A DNA stretch of 31,147 nucleotides from Neocallimastix lanati (nom. inval.) (taxonomy: Eukaryota > Neocallimastigomycota > Neocallimastigomycetes > Neocallimastigales > Neocallimastigaceae): NCBI GenBank assembly GCA_016946835.1, contig JACVTC010000410.1:1-31147 (forward strand), read 5' to 3'. The position numbers and the translations under genes were made by a program. Below, in pieces: positions 11,983 to 20,130 of this stretch (position 1 is the first letter of the stretch; every line of letters begins with the position of its first letter). A model generated the notes under the pieces. It did not search any database. It saw nothing but the letters and a program-made list of their open reading frames with translations, and had not been told where the DNA came from.

Positions 11983-12419
11983 TTCGCCCAGAATTCAGGT
12001 TTTTTAACCTGTTTTCTGGAATGTCTTTAAACTCTTCCAGTTGACACTTTTGTTAGCTGGACTCTTTTTGATTTAAACTCCGGTTCTCACTTTTGATTAC
12101 TGGAATGTAATCTCTCCGGTTTCCTTTTGGAATGATTTTTTGGTTCCTTTTGGTTTTCAGGATTTCTGTTGTCTTGCTGAACTCTCCGGTTTACTCTTTG
12201 TTGGTTTGCTGGATTCTCTTTCGGTTATTCTTCTGGTTACTTGATTGGTTGTTGGATTCTCGTTTGCTTATTCTCCAGGGTACTCCTTTGATTCAGAGTT
12301 CTTGTCTTTTAGTTCTCTTGTCTATTCTTTGGGTTATTCTGGATTCTTTGGATCCCTTTTTTTGGTTCTCGGTTCTCCGACCTTACCTTCTTGGGATGTA
12401 TTTTCTTTATTCTCTATGA
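11983..12419 (+). other. A-poor, G+C-richer domain of chain element copy 1
   Basis: About 430 bp with strong strand asymmetry: T-rich, moderate G and C, few A. It is built from recurring words such as CTCCGGTT, CTGGATTCT, GGTTCTC and TTGGTT. Two overlapping frames stay open (95 and 68 codons), giving Leu/Phe/Ser-rich products without domain features, so I treat it as non-coding. It could be an RNA domain needed for packaging or transcription of the element, or a promoter region. The base composition is quite unlike its flanks. Confidence 0.6.
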
Positions 12420-12499
12420 TTGTTATAATAATTAACAATACTTTTAATTAATTATTATTTATTTAATAATTAATTATTTTATTATTATAATAATCTATT

Positions 12500-12962
12500 T
12501 AATAAACTTATGTATAATTGTTATTATTTATATAATAACAATATTTTTTAATCAAAATTGTTTGATTATTATTTCTCATAATAATAATCTTCTATAAAAT
12601 CATGTATTAATTATTATTATTTTCATAATAATAATAATTTTCTATTTTAAAATGTATTATTTATTAACTCATGTATTAATTATTATTTCTCATAATAATT
12701 ATAAACTCATGTATTAATTATTATTTTTATAATAATATTAATTCTTAAAGATTGTATTAATTATTATTTTACAATAATAATTACTTAATATTTAAAGTTA
12801 TTATTCGCTTGCTATAATTATTATTATTTTCTTAATAATAATTCTCTAGAATAGTATAGAATTCTTTGTTACAAATAGAATAGTTTAAAAATCTTAGAAT
12901 AGATTTTAATATCTAAAATAAAAATCTTATTTTCTATTATTATTTGTTTAAAATAATAATAG
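12500..12962 (+). repeat. Comb of short A/T hairpins, copy 1
   Basis: A series of inverted repeats, each with a short stem and a 3-6 nt loop. Examples are GTTATTATTTATATAATAAC, ATTATTATTTTCATAATAAT and TTATTATTTTACAATAATAA. The series ends in a perfect 12-bp stem (CTATTATTATTT / AAATAATAATAG, loop GTTTA) at 12934-12962. Several share the preceding word CATGTATTAATT, giving an irregular 40-50 bp repeat. The same comb lies at about 14049-14505 in copy 2, and its last hairpin at 14713-14741 in copy 3. Confidence 0.75.
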
Positions 12963-13088
12963 TCGCTAGAATAGTTTAATAATTAAACTTCTTGAAAATC
13001 AATAATGATTTTTCTTAAATTATATATACATTAATAATGTATTAACTATTTTGATTAATTTTATTAAATAAAATTATAACGTTTAAAA

Positions 13089-13106
13089 CCTAAACCCCTA
13101 ACCCCT
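13089..13106 (+). repeat. Telomere-like tail of copy 1
   Basis: CCTAAACCCCTAACCCCT follows the shared GTTTAAAA. These are imperfect C-strand telomere repeats (the complement of TTAGGG-type), placed exactly at the junction with copy 2. Confidence 0.75.
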
Positions 13107-13531
13107 AGCGTTTGTTCTATTGTTTATTGTCATTATTTATTTATTTTTAAATATTGTTTAAAATAATAGTTTTATAATTATATTGTTTTTATATTTGCAT
13201 CATCCCTTTGATAAAACAAAATAATAAATAAATTATTTTAAAAACAAATAAATTTTTATGAATCCGTTTTTTTATTTTATTTTATTTTATTTTATTAATA
13301 TAAATAAATTATTTTAAATAAAAGAATAAATCCCTTTGTATTAAAATGTAAATTAAAAGTGGACCTATAATATTTTGTTTTATTTTATAATATTTTGTTT
13401 TATTTTTTTAATAATAAAGAAATTTAGAGTATAAATATCTTTTGTTTTTTTTTAAAATATTTTTTCCGTATTAATGAGTATTCGTTTGCAATATTCATTA
13501 TATCAAAATAAAATAAAATATATTTAAATAA

Positions 13532-13968
13532 TTCGCCCAGAATTCAGGTTTTTTAACCTGTTTTCTGGAATGTCTTTAAACTCTTCCAGTTGACACTTTT
13601 GTTAGCTGGACTCTTTTTGATTTAAACTCCGGTTCTCACTTTTGATTACTGGAATGTAATCTCTCCGGTTTCCTTTTGGAATGATTTTTTGGTTCCTTTT
13701 GGTTTTCAGGATTTCTGTTGTCTTGCTGAACTCTCCGGTTTACTCTTTGTTGGTTTGCTGGATTCTCTTTCGGTTATTCTTCTGGTTACTTGATTGGTTG
13801 TTGGATTCTCGTTTGCTTATTCTCCAGGGTACTCCTTTGATTCAGAGTTCTTGTCTTTTAGTTCTCTTGTCTATTCTTTGGGTTATTCTGGATTCTTTGG
13901 ATCCCTTTTTTTGGTTCTCGGTTCTCCGACCTTACCTTCTTGGGATGTATTTTCTTTATTCTCTATGA
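13532..13968 (+). other. A-poor, G+C-richer domain of chain element copy 2
   Basis: An apparently identical second copy of the 11983-12419 domain, offset by 1549 bp. The identity indicates either a very recent duplication or ongoing homogenisation. Confidence 0.6.
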
Positions 13969-14631
13969 TTGTTATAATAATTAACAATACTTTTAATTAA
14001 TTATTATTTATTTAATAATTAATTATTTTATTATTATAATAATCTATTTAATAAACTTATGTATAATTGTTATTATTTATATAATAACAATATTTTTTAA
14101 TCAAAATTGTTTGATTATTATTTCTCATAATAATAATCTTCTATAAAATCATGTATTAATTATTATTATTTTCATAATAATAATAATTTTCTATTTTAAA
14201 ATGTATTATTTATTAACTCATGTATTAATTATTATTTCTCATAATAATTATAAACTCATGTATTAATTATTATTTTTATAATAATTATAAACTCATGTAT
14301 TAATTATTATTTTACAATAATAATTACTTAATATTTAAAGTTATTATTCGCTTGCTATAATTATTATTATTTTCTTAATAATAATTCTCTAGAATAGTAT
14401 AGAATTCTTTGTTACAAATAGAATAGTTTAAAAATCTTAGAATAGATTTTAATATCTAAAATAAAAATCTTATTTTCTATTATTATTTGTTTAAAATAAT
14501 AATAGTCGCTAGAATAGTTTAATAATTAAACTTCTTGAAAATCAATAATGATTTTTCTTAAATTATATATACATTAATAATGTATTAACTATTTTGATTA
14601 ATTTTATTAAATAAAATTATAACGTTTAAAA

Positions 14632-14639
14632 CCTAACCC
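14632..14639 (+). repeat. Telomere-like tail of copy 2
   Basis: CCTAACCC between the shared GTTTAAAA and the first base of the truncated copy 3. Confidence 0.7.
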
Positions 14640-14879
14640 ATTCTTTGTTACAAATAGAATAGTTTAAAAATCTTAGAATAGATTTTAATATCTAAAATAA
14701 AAATCTTATTTTCTATTATTATTTGTTTAAAATAATAATAGTCGCTAGAATAGTTTAATAATTAAACTTCTTGAAAATCAATAATGATTTTTCTTAAATT
14801 ATATATACATTAATAATGTATTAACTATTTTGATTAATTTTATTAAATAAAATTATAACGTTTAAAACCTAACCCTAAA
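14640..14879 (+). mobile_element. 5'-truncated chain element, copy 3
   Basis: It contains only the last ~240 bp of the copy 1/2 unit, starting at ATTCTTTGTTACAAATAG (internal in copy 2 near 14404) and running to GTTTAAAACCTAACCCTAAA. A shared 3' end with an abruptly shortened 5' end is the signature of incomplete reverse transcription in non-LTR retroelements. The 12-bp stem hairpin at 14713-14741 is retained. Confidence 0.75.
14868..14879 (+). repeat. Telomere-like tail of copy 3
   Basis: CCTAACCCTAAA at the junction with the leader of the ORF-carrying element. This is two exact CCCTAA-type steps. Confidence 0.75.
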
Positions 14880-14930
14880 TAAAAATATTCTTTATAATTA
14901 AATATTCTTATAAATTTTTAATATCTTATA

Positions 14931-17144
14931 ATGCCATCTAAAGGGGAAGAAGTCTTAAGCTACGCCGGTGTTTACCACTTGTCATTTATTCTTAGTGGTA
15001 AAAACCAAAGCGCGGACGGACGCCCTATTCCGATCCGCTGCAGAAGATGCGGGGGAATTTTTACTAAGACAAGTCATACCCGCCTCTACTGCTCGAACAA
15101 ACGAAAGAAATGCAACAATAGCTGCACCTTTAGTGCTCTTAAGGCGTATCTTATTGATCTTTATAATCATAAGATCGTCTCTCTCAGTAAGGGAAATGAT
15201 AACATACCTCTTATCCTATTCAAGAATGGGAGACAGGTCATATCTCTCCCCTTCCAAAGTCCTAATCCCAAGGACAAAACTAATGAAGACCTCTTCAAAC
15301 CGGTACCAGTAAAGAAGCTACTCACGATGGTGCCTAGTTTGAGAAACCATTTCTGGTGCAAATATGATTATTGTAGACCAGAAATGAACGACAAAGAGGA
15401 GATTGATGTAAATCAAACCCTCCTCTCTGCTGAACCTACTACCTCTTCTAACGGTACTACTCTAGTCATCGCAGCACCTACCCAAGATGCTGCGATGAAA
15501 GAAGCTAACTCTGGGGAAGAACTCGTTGGAAAGACCGTCAGTAATCCCATGATTACTGAAGAGCCTATCTTAAAGCCTGTGATTCCCTCCACAACGAAAG
15601 AAGTAGATATCTTAAGCCAAGAAAGGTTATTCAAGAAGCCAGTGACCGAAGGGACTGGTAAAAGAAAAAATAACCCCTTGGAAGAAGATGAACGAAATCC
15701 TAGCATTGAGAGATATCTCTCAAGCTGCCAAAATTCGGCCCCTAAAGAGCTCAATCAGTTCGATTTAGACGAATTTAATCGTCTTAGAACTGAGAACGCT
15801 CATTTAAAAAATTTATGTTATAATAGTAAGATTGAAATTTCCAATCTTACTGAATCAATAAGAAGCCTAGAAGAGTCTTGGAAAAAGGAGAAAGTTAAAC
15901 TTTCATCCCAAATTTTCAAGGCTCAGAACAACTCAGTAGCACTTAGTACGGTGCTACAAAATAAGTCTGAAGCCTCCCCCTCTCGACTTTCTCTTGAAAT
16001 ATTAGAGAAAAAGGAGAGGATCAAAAAAATGATAGAAGAAAAAAAGGGAAAATGTAAGGATATTACAGATTCCCTTGAGAAGAATGCCGACCATCTTCCT
16101 CCACAGCTTCAACGAATAAGAAGTCAGGAAGATGGCCTCCCCTTAATTCAGGAAAGTATCCTGAGCCTCATTATGAGGCAACCTAAGATCATCCGAAAGG
16201 ATGATCTTGACTTAGTATATATTAAAGGCATTCAAAGGCAACCCATCTGGGTTATCAAAAAATGCCTTAGTAATCTTGGAATACGACATTTTTATATTAA
16301 AAATGTCTCGTTCATTGGTAAAGACATTTGCGAACTTACAGTTCTCAAAAGATCCAAACCAATGATTATTAACATCCTTAAAGTTTTTGAAAACTCATTC
16401 AAAGTTCTCGAAAACTTTAACCCTGTTGCTGTTGACAATGCCTCTACAGCTAATGATGAAGATATTCTTAGAGTAGAAAAAGCATGCTACCGAAGAATAT
16501 CTGAAACTATTAATAGAAAAAGAAGTCCTGATTATATTAAGGACTTCTTTTCTAATGTTATCCAGAATATTAAATTTACCAAATTTAATATTCCTACGCC
16601 TACGCCTACTGCTGTTCCTGATGAAGCTTCTCTTAATGTAGAAGCCTCTACCTCAGGTAATAACTTCGCTGCTCCTTCTTCGGTTTGTGCCCACGATAAT
16701 GCTCCAGCTACCATCAATGATGCTCCAGCTAACTCGCCCGGCTCGACCTCGGAAGTAGCTAATGCTGCCCTCCGCTCTAGTAAAGAAGCCATCTCTGCCT
16801 TTGCCCTTGCGCTAAAGGAAAGGGTTGTTAGCCCATCAAAGGGCTTTGCTGCTTTTAAGGCTGCTAATCCAAGTGGCCCTCTTGAATCCCCAGAGTTCAA
16901 AGGTACGTCTGAACTCTTTGAGGATGACAGCCTAAACACGGAGGATGATAATGATTCAATTATCTCCTCAACGTTAACTCCTACAGTGCCAATTGAGCAC
17001 TACCATGAAGCCGGGATGGATATGTATAGTGACACTATAATATCCAATTCCCCTAATATTCTCAGTACAACTATTAATCCATTAAATCCTATGGATTATA
17101 GTTCTGAGGATATTATTGAATCTATGAAATATATCAATGAATAA
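14931..17144 (+). CDS. Gag-like ORF1 protein of a non-LTR retroelement (737 aa)
   Basis: Probable nucleic-acid-binding protein that coats the element RNA. Residues 37-54 form a zinc-knuckle-like cluster C37-X2-C40-X8-H49-X4-C54, with C61 and C65 close behind and H140/C143/C148 further on. Residues 150-275 are low-complexity and probably disordered. Residues 276-345 show Leu/Ile heptads typical of a coiled coil, and a second charged helix covers 351-385. Residues 425-498 follow a beta-alpha-beta-beta-alpha-beta pattern with key string NVSFIGKDICEL (458-469); this resembles, from memory, ORF1 C-terminal domains of early-diverging fungal LINEs. The tail from 555 is Ala/Pro/Ser/Thr-rich, ending acidic. 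The start was chosen because it is the first ATG after the copy 3 tail, has A at -3, and the Cys/His cluster follows at once. The standard code works and no intron is needed. G+C is far above the flanks. No enzymatic domain is visible. Coding status is nearly certain; the family assignment is moderate. Confidence 0.85.
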   Translation: MPSKGEEVLSYAGVYHLSFILSGKNQSADGRPIPIRCRRCGGIFTKTSHTRLYCSNKRKKCNNSCTFSALKAYLIDLYNHKIVSLSKGNDNIPLILFKNGRQVISLPFQSPNPKDKTNEDLFKPVPVKKLLTMVPSLRNHFWCKYDYCRPEMNDKEEIDVNQTLLSAEPTTSSNGTTLVIAAPTQDAAMKEANSGEELVGKTVSNPMITEEPILKPVIPSTTKEVDILSQERLFKKPVTEGTGKRKNNPLEEDERNPSIERYLSSCQNSAPKELNQFDLDEFNRLRTENAHLKNLCYNSKIEISNLTESIRSLEESWKKEKVKLSSQIFKAQNNSVALSTVLQNKSEASPSRLSLEILEKKERIKKMIEEKKGKCKDITDSLEKNADHLPPQLQRIRSQEDGLPLIQESILSLIMRQPKIIRKDDLDLVYIKGIQRQPIWVIKKCLSNLGIRHFYIKNVSFIGKDICELTVLKRSKPMIINILKVFENSFKVLENFNPVAVDNASTANDEDILRVEKACYRRISETINRKRSPDYIKDFFSNVIQNIKFTKFNIPTPTPTAVPDEASLNVEASTSGNNFAAPSSVCAHDNAPATINDAPANSPGSTSEVANAALRSSKEAISAFALALKERVVSPSKGFAAFKAANPSGPLESPEFKGTSELFEDDSLNTEDDNDSIISSTLTPTVPIEHYHEAGMDMYSDTIISNSPNILSTTINPLNPMDYSSEDIIESMKYINE

Positions 17145-17523
17145 ATATATTTCATACGATTTCAGTTTTAATTAAATATACTTACTTTACGAACAAACTA
17201 AAATTTAATTTCTTTATAAATTTTATTTTAAAATATTCTACTAGATTATAAAAACTTTATATTCTTTTAGATAATTACAAAAATTCTTTTATTAGAATTA
17301 CTTTTATTATTCATTTACTTTAAAAGAATAATTTTTCTCTTCCTTAAAATTCTAAACTTTATAGATATATACTTTTTTTTTACTTTATCGAACTTTTATT
17401 TTTTTACTAAAAATGTATTAATTTACTTAAAATCATGTAGTCATGATTTCATATAATTTATATATACATTAATTAATGTATTATCTAATCGAATAATTTT
17501 AATAAAAATTACAAAGTTTAAAA
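17145..17523 (+). promoter_or_regulatory. 3' region of the coding element with conserved terminal palindrome
   Basis: The stop codon lies inside AATAAA (GAATAAAT), a possible polyadenylation signal, although such words are common in this DNA. Near the end are CATG-TAGT-CATG (a small hairpin) and the perfect 18-nt palindrome ATACATTAATTAATGTAT at 17464-17481. In the other chain copies this place holds ATACATTAATAATGTAT, which keeps the stem with one base lost. Conservation of position and pairing suggests a 3' structure recognised by the reverse transcriptase. Confidence 0.5.
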
Positions 17524-17534
17524 CCTAACCCCCC
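17524..17534 (+). repeat. Telomere-like tail of the ORF-carrying element
   Basis: CCTAACCCCCC follows AAAGTTTAAAA at the 3' end of the coding element. It matches the position and the start of the other three tails. Confidence 0.7.
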
Positions 17535-17799
17535 AAATAAAATAAATATTTTTAATAATTTTAAAATTTAATTGTTCATATCATTTATAATATAATTTAA
17601 ATTTTTATTAATAAAATAATAGCTGTATTTATATACTATCATTGAGATTAAGTAAATTATTATTTAAAAATTGTAATATTTTATTTAAAATTTAATATAT
17701 TGCAAATAATATTTATTATCAATATAATTATATATACTTCACAATATAATATATAATTAATTATTAAAATATAAATTTAAATTTTATTTAAAAATTATA
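17535..17799. other. AT-rich DNA after the retroelement chain, nothing recognised
   Basis: A/T-rich sequence between the tail of the coding element and the 61-bp array. No gene or tandem structure can be supported. Confidence 0.6.
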
Positions 17800-18237
17800 T
17801 TTTAATTAAAAATGTGAATTTTAATAATATTATATATATATTTTATTTATTATTTAATCATTATCAAATTAAAAATATAAATAATAATGATATATTATTT
17901 ATTATTTAATAATTATTTAATTAAAAATAAAAATTTCTCTAATATCATAGTAAATTTTATTAATTATTTAATCATTATTAAATAATAAAATTTTATTAAT
18001 ATTATAATTATATGTTATTAATTATTTAATCATTATAAAAGTAAAAATATAAATTTTATAATATCATAATTATATCTTATTAATTATTTAATCATTATAA
18101 AATTAAAAATATAAATTTTATAATATCATAATTATATGTTATAAATTATTTAATCATTATAAAATTAAAAATATAAATTTTATAATATCATAATTATATG
18201 TTATTAATTATTTAATCATTATAAATTTAATTAATTA
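17800..18237. repeat. 61-bp tandem array, about 7 units
   Basis: TTATTTAATCATTATAAA recurs near 17970, 18028, 18089, 18152 and 18214, with more diverged units to the left near 17856 and 17911. Each unit also holds AATATCATAATTATATGTTA. Spacing is 58-63 bp. Confidence 0.85.
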
Positions 18238-18484
18238 ACTTTATTCTAATGTAAATTAAAATCTAAGTAATAATTTAAAATAAATTAAAATCAAATATAA
18301 AATATAAAATAAAAAATAAATATAAATATAAAAAATTTTTAAATTTTTAATATTGATTAGTATTATTCAAACAACATACTAATCTATTAATAATTATATA
18401 ATTTAAAATAATTGCAATTAAATATAAAAAAATAAAATATAATTTTATTTGTTTTCTTATATTAAATTATATAAATCATCATTT
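18238..18484. other. AT-rich spacer, nothing recognised
   Basis: A/T-rich sequence without a supported feature between the 61-bp and 76-bp arrays. Confidence 0.6.
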
Positions 18485-19130
18485 GATATTTCATCATTAA
18501 TTTTTTTTATCATTAATTTATGTTTTTCACATGAAAAATAAATGTTTTTTTACATAAAATTATGTAAAAATCATATGATAGTTTGTCTTTAATTTATGTT
18601 TTTCACATGAAAAATTAATGTTTTTTTACATAAAAATATGTAAAAATCATATGATATTTTGTCATTTATTTATGTTTTTCACATGAAAAATTAATGTTTT
18701 TTTACATAAAATTATGTAAAAATCATATGATATTTTGTCATTAATTTATGTTTTTCACATGAAAAATTAATGTTTTTTTACATAAAATTATGTAAAAATC
18801 ATATGATATTTTGTCATTAATTTATGTTTTTCACATGAAAAATTAATGTTTTTTTACATAAAATTATGTAAAAATCATATGATATTTTGTCATTAATTTA
18901 TGTTTTCACATGAAAAATTAATGTTTTTTACATAAAATTATGTAAAAATCATATGATAATTTGTCATTTATTTATGTTTTCCACATGAAAAATAATGCTT
19001 TATTTTCATAAAATTATGTAAAATCATATGCTATTTTGTCATTTATTTATGTTTTCCACATGAACTATAAATGATTTTTACATAAAAAAATGAAATTATC
19101 ATAGGATAATTTATCTTTAATTTATGTTAA
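18485..19130. repeat. 76-bp iteron-like array with three palindromes per unit
   Basis: CACATGAA recurs at 18528, 18604, 18680, 18756, 18832, 18907, 18982 and 19057, giving a spacing of 76 then 75 bp. A ninth, decayed unit follows. A typical unit has TTTTTCA-CA-TGAAAAA, then TTTTTACATAA-AA-TTATGTAAAAA (a perfect 11-bp inverted repeat), then ATCATATGAT (a perfect 10-bp palindrome), then TTTGTCATTAATTTATG. The three palindromes persist in most units even where bases have been lost, so the array could serve as clustered protein-binding sites or cruciforms. No neighbouring gene suggests a function. Confidence 0.93.
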
Positions 19131-19394
19131 TCATATTAAAATTAAATAATATTTTAAGAAAAAATTGTTTTGATATATTTTTATGTTTAATAAAAATTTA
19201 TTTATAATATTAAATTTTTAATTTAATGGATTATATCATCCATCAAATAATTTATATATATTCAATTAATAGTTATTAATATTTATAAGATTAATTATTT
19301 ATTATTTTAATTTTTAACTAATAAATTATTTATTTTTTTTTTTTTTTTAATACAATAAAATATTTTCTTTAAAGCAATTTCTAATTAAATAAAT
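19131..19394. other. AT-rich spacer with a short T run
   Basis: A/T-rich sequence with a run of 16 T at 19333-19348. No gene. Confidence 0.6.
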
Positions 19395-19639
19395 CAAAAT
19401 ATAAAAAAAATTGTAATATAAAAATATAAAATAAGAAATAAATAAAATAAAATAAAAAATAAATAAAATAAAAAATAAATAAAATAAAACATAAAAAAGA
19501 AATAAAAAATAATATAATAAAAAATAAAATAAAATAAAGAATATAAAAAAAAAATAAAATAAAAAATAAAAAAAATAAAATAAAATAAAGAATAAAATAA
19601 AGATAAAATAAAATAAAGAATAAAAAAAATAAAATAATT
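19395..19639. repeat. AAAAT-type microsatellite
   Basis: About 240 bp of AAATAAAAT words with a few G (AAAGAATAAAA). It is the complementary strand of the TTTTA block at 20589-25150, so this pentanucleotide family is present in both orientations. Confidence 0.88.
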
Positions 19640-20130
19640 ACTTAAATAAATATTTTAATATATATATTAATGAATATATATTAATTACTTAAATAAATAT
19701 TTTGATATATATATTAATGAATATTTATTAATTACTTAAATAAATATTTCGATATATATTTTAATGAATATATATTAATAATATAAATAAATATTTTAAT
19801 ATCTATTTTAATGAATATATATAAATAATATAAATAAATTATTTATTATATATTTTAATAAATATATATTAATAACATAAATAAATTATTTATTATATAT
19901 TTTAATGAATATATATTAATAATATAAATAAATTATTTATTATATATTTTAATGAATATATATTAATAATATAAATAAATTATTTATTATATATTTTAAT
20001 GAATATATATTAATAATATAAATAAATTATTTATTATATATTTTAATGAATATATATTAATAATATAAATAAATTATTTATTATATATTTTAATGAATAT
20101 ATATTAATAATATAAATAAATATTTTAATA
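19640..20130 (-). repeat. 47-bp satellite array, inverted orientation
   Basis: About 10 units built on TAAATAAATATTTTGATATA, TATATTAATGAATATATATT or variants. The later units are exactly 47 bp long (for example 19916 to 19963). Reverse-complemented, it matches the array at 25150-25945: TATATATATCAAAATATTTA with ATTCATTAAT. I place it on the minus strand relative to that array. Confidence 0.88.

Larger units (their letters stand above)
11558..13106 (+). mobile_element. Non-coding chain element, copy 1 (telomere-like 3' tail)
   Basis: A 1549-bp unit that begins AGCGTTTGTTC and ends GTTTAAAACCTAA plus a C-rich tail. It repeats almost exactly at 13107-14639. In order it holds an A/T-rich 5' part, an A-poor G+C-richer domain (11983-12419), a comb of small hairpins (about 12500-12962), and a 3' end shared with the truncated copy 3 and, over its last ~70-100 bp, with the ORF-carrying element. 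I see no credible protein. I infer a non-autonomous retroelement that shares its 3' recognition end with the coding element. A simple tandem duplication of copies 1 and 2 is the main alternative. Confidence 0.65.
13107..14639 (+). mobile_element. Non-coding chain element, copy 2
   Basis: Starts with the same AGCGTTTGTTC as copy 1 and lies directly after copy 1's CCCCTAACCCCT tail. The central 430-bp domain looks identical to copy 1. The one clear difference is a patch near 14285-14300, where copy 2 has ATTATAAACTCATG and copy 1 has ATTAATTCTTAAAGATTG. That leaves copy 2 about 6 bp shorter and looks like slippage or conversion between internal repeats. It ends CCTAACCC, after which copy 3 begins. 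Confidence 0.65.
14880..17534 (+). mobile_element. Gag-only retroelement with ORF1 and telomere-like 3' tail
   Basis: A 2.65-kb unit between the tail of copy 3 and its own CCTAACCCCCC tail. It has a leader of about 50 bp, one ORF of 737 codons and a 3' region of about 380 bp. The last ~70-100 bp match the non-coding copies: TATATACATTAA..AATGTATTA, an A/T stretch, then AAAGTTTAAAACCTAACCC. No ORF for endonuclease, reverse transcriptase or RNase H follows; the 3' sequence starts right at the stop codon. Either this is a Gag-only element that depends on enzymes supplied in trans, as known for Drosophila HeT-A, or ORF2 was deleted from a longer LINE. The element boundaries are inferred from the tails. 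Confidence 0.65.

Noticed and set aside
12132-12451. Overlapping 95- and 68-codon frames in the A-poor domain (also at 13681-14000)
   Set aside because: Two frames are open together because the domain lacks A and so lacks most stop codons. The products are Leu/Phe/Ser-rich without recognisable features.
14968-16939. Additional frames of 62-135 codons on both strands inside the 737-codon ORF
   Set aside because: They lie in other frames of the real gene, which has balanced codon use and domain structure. None has independent support.
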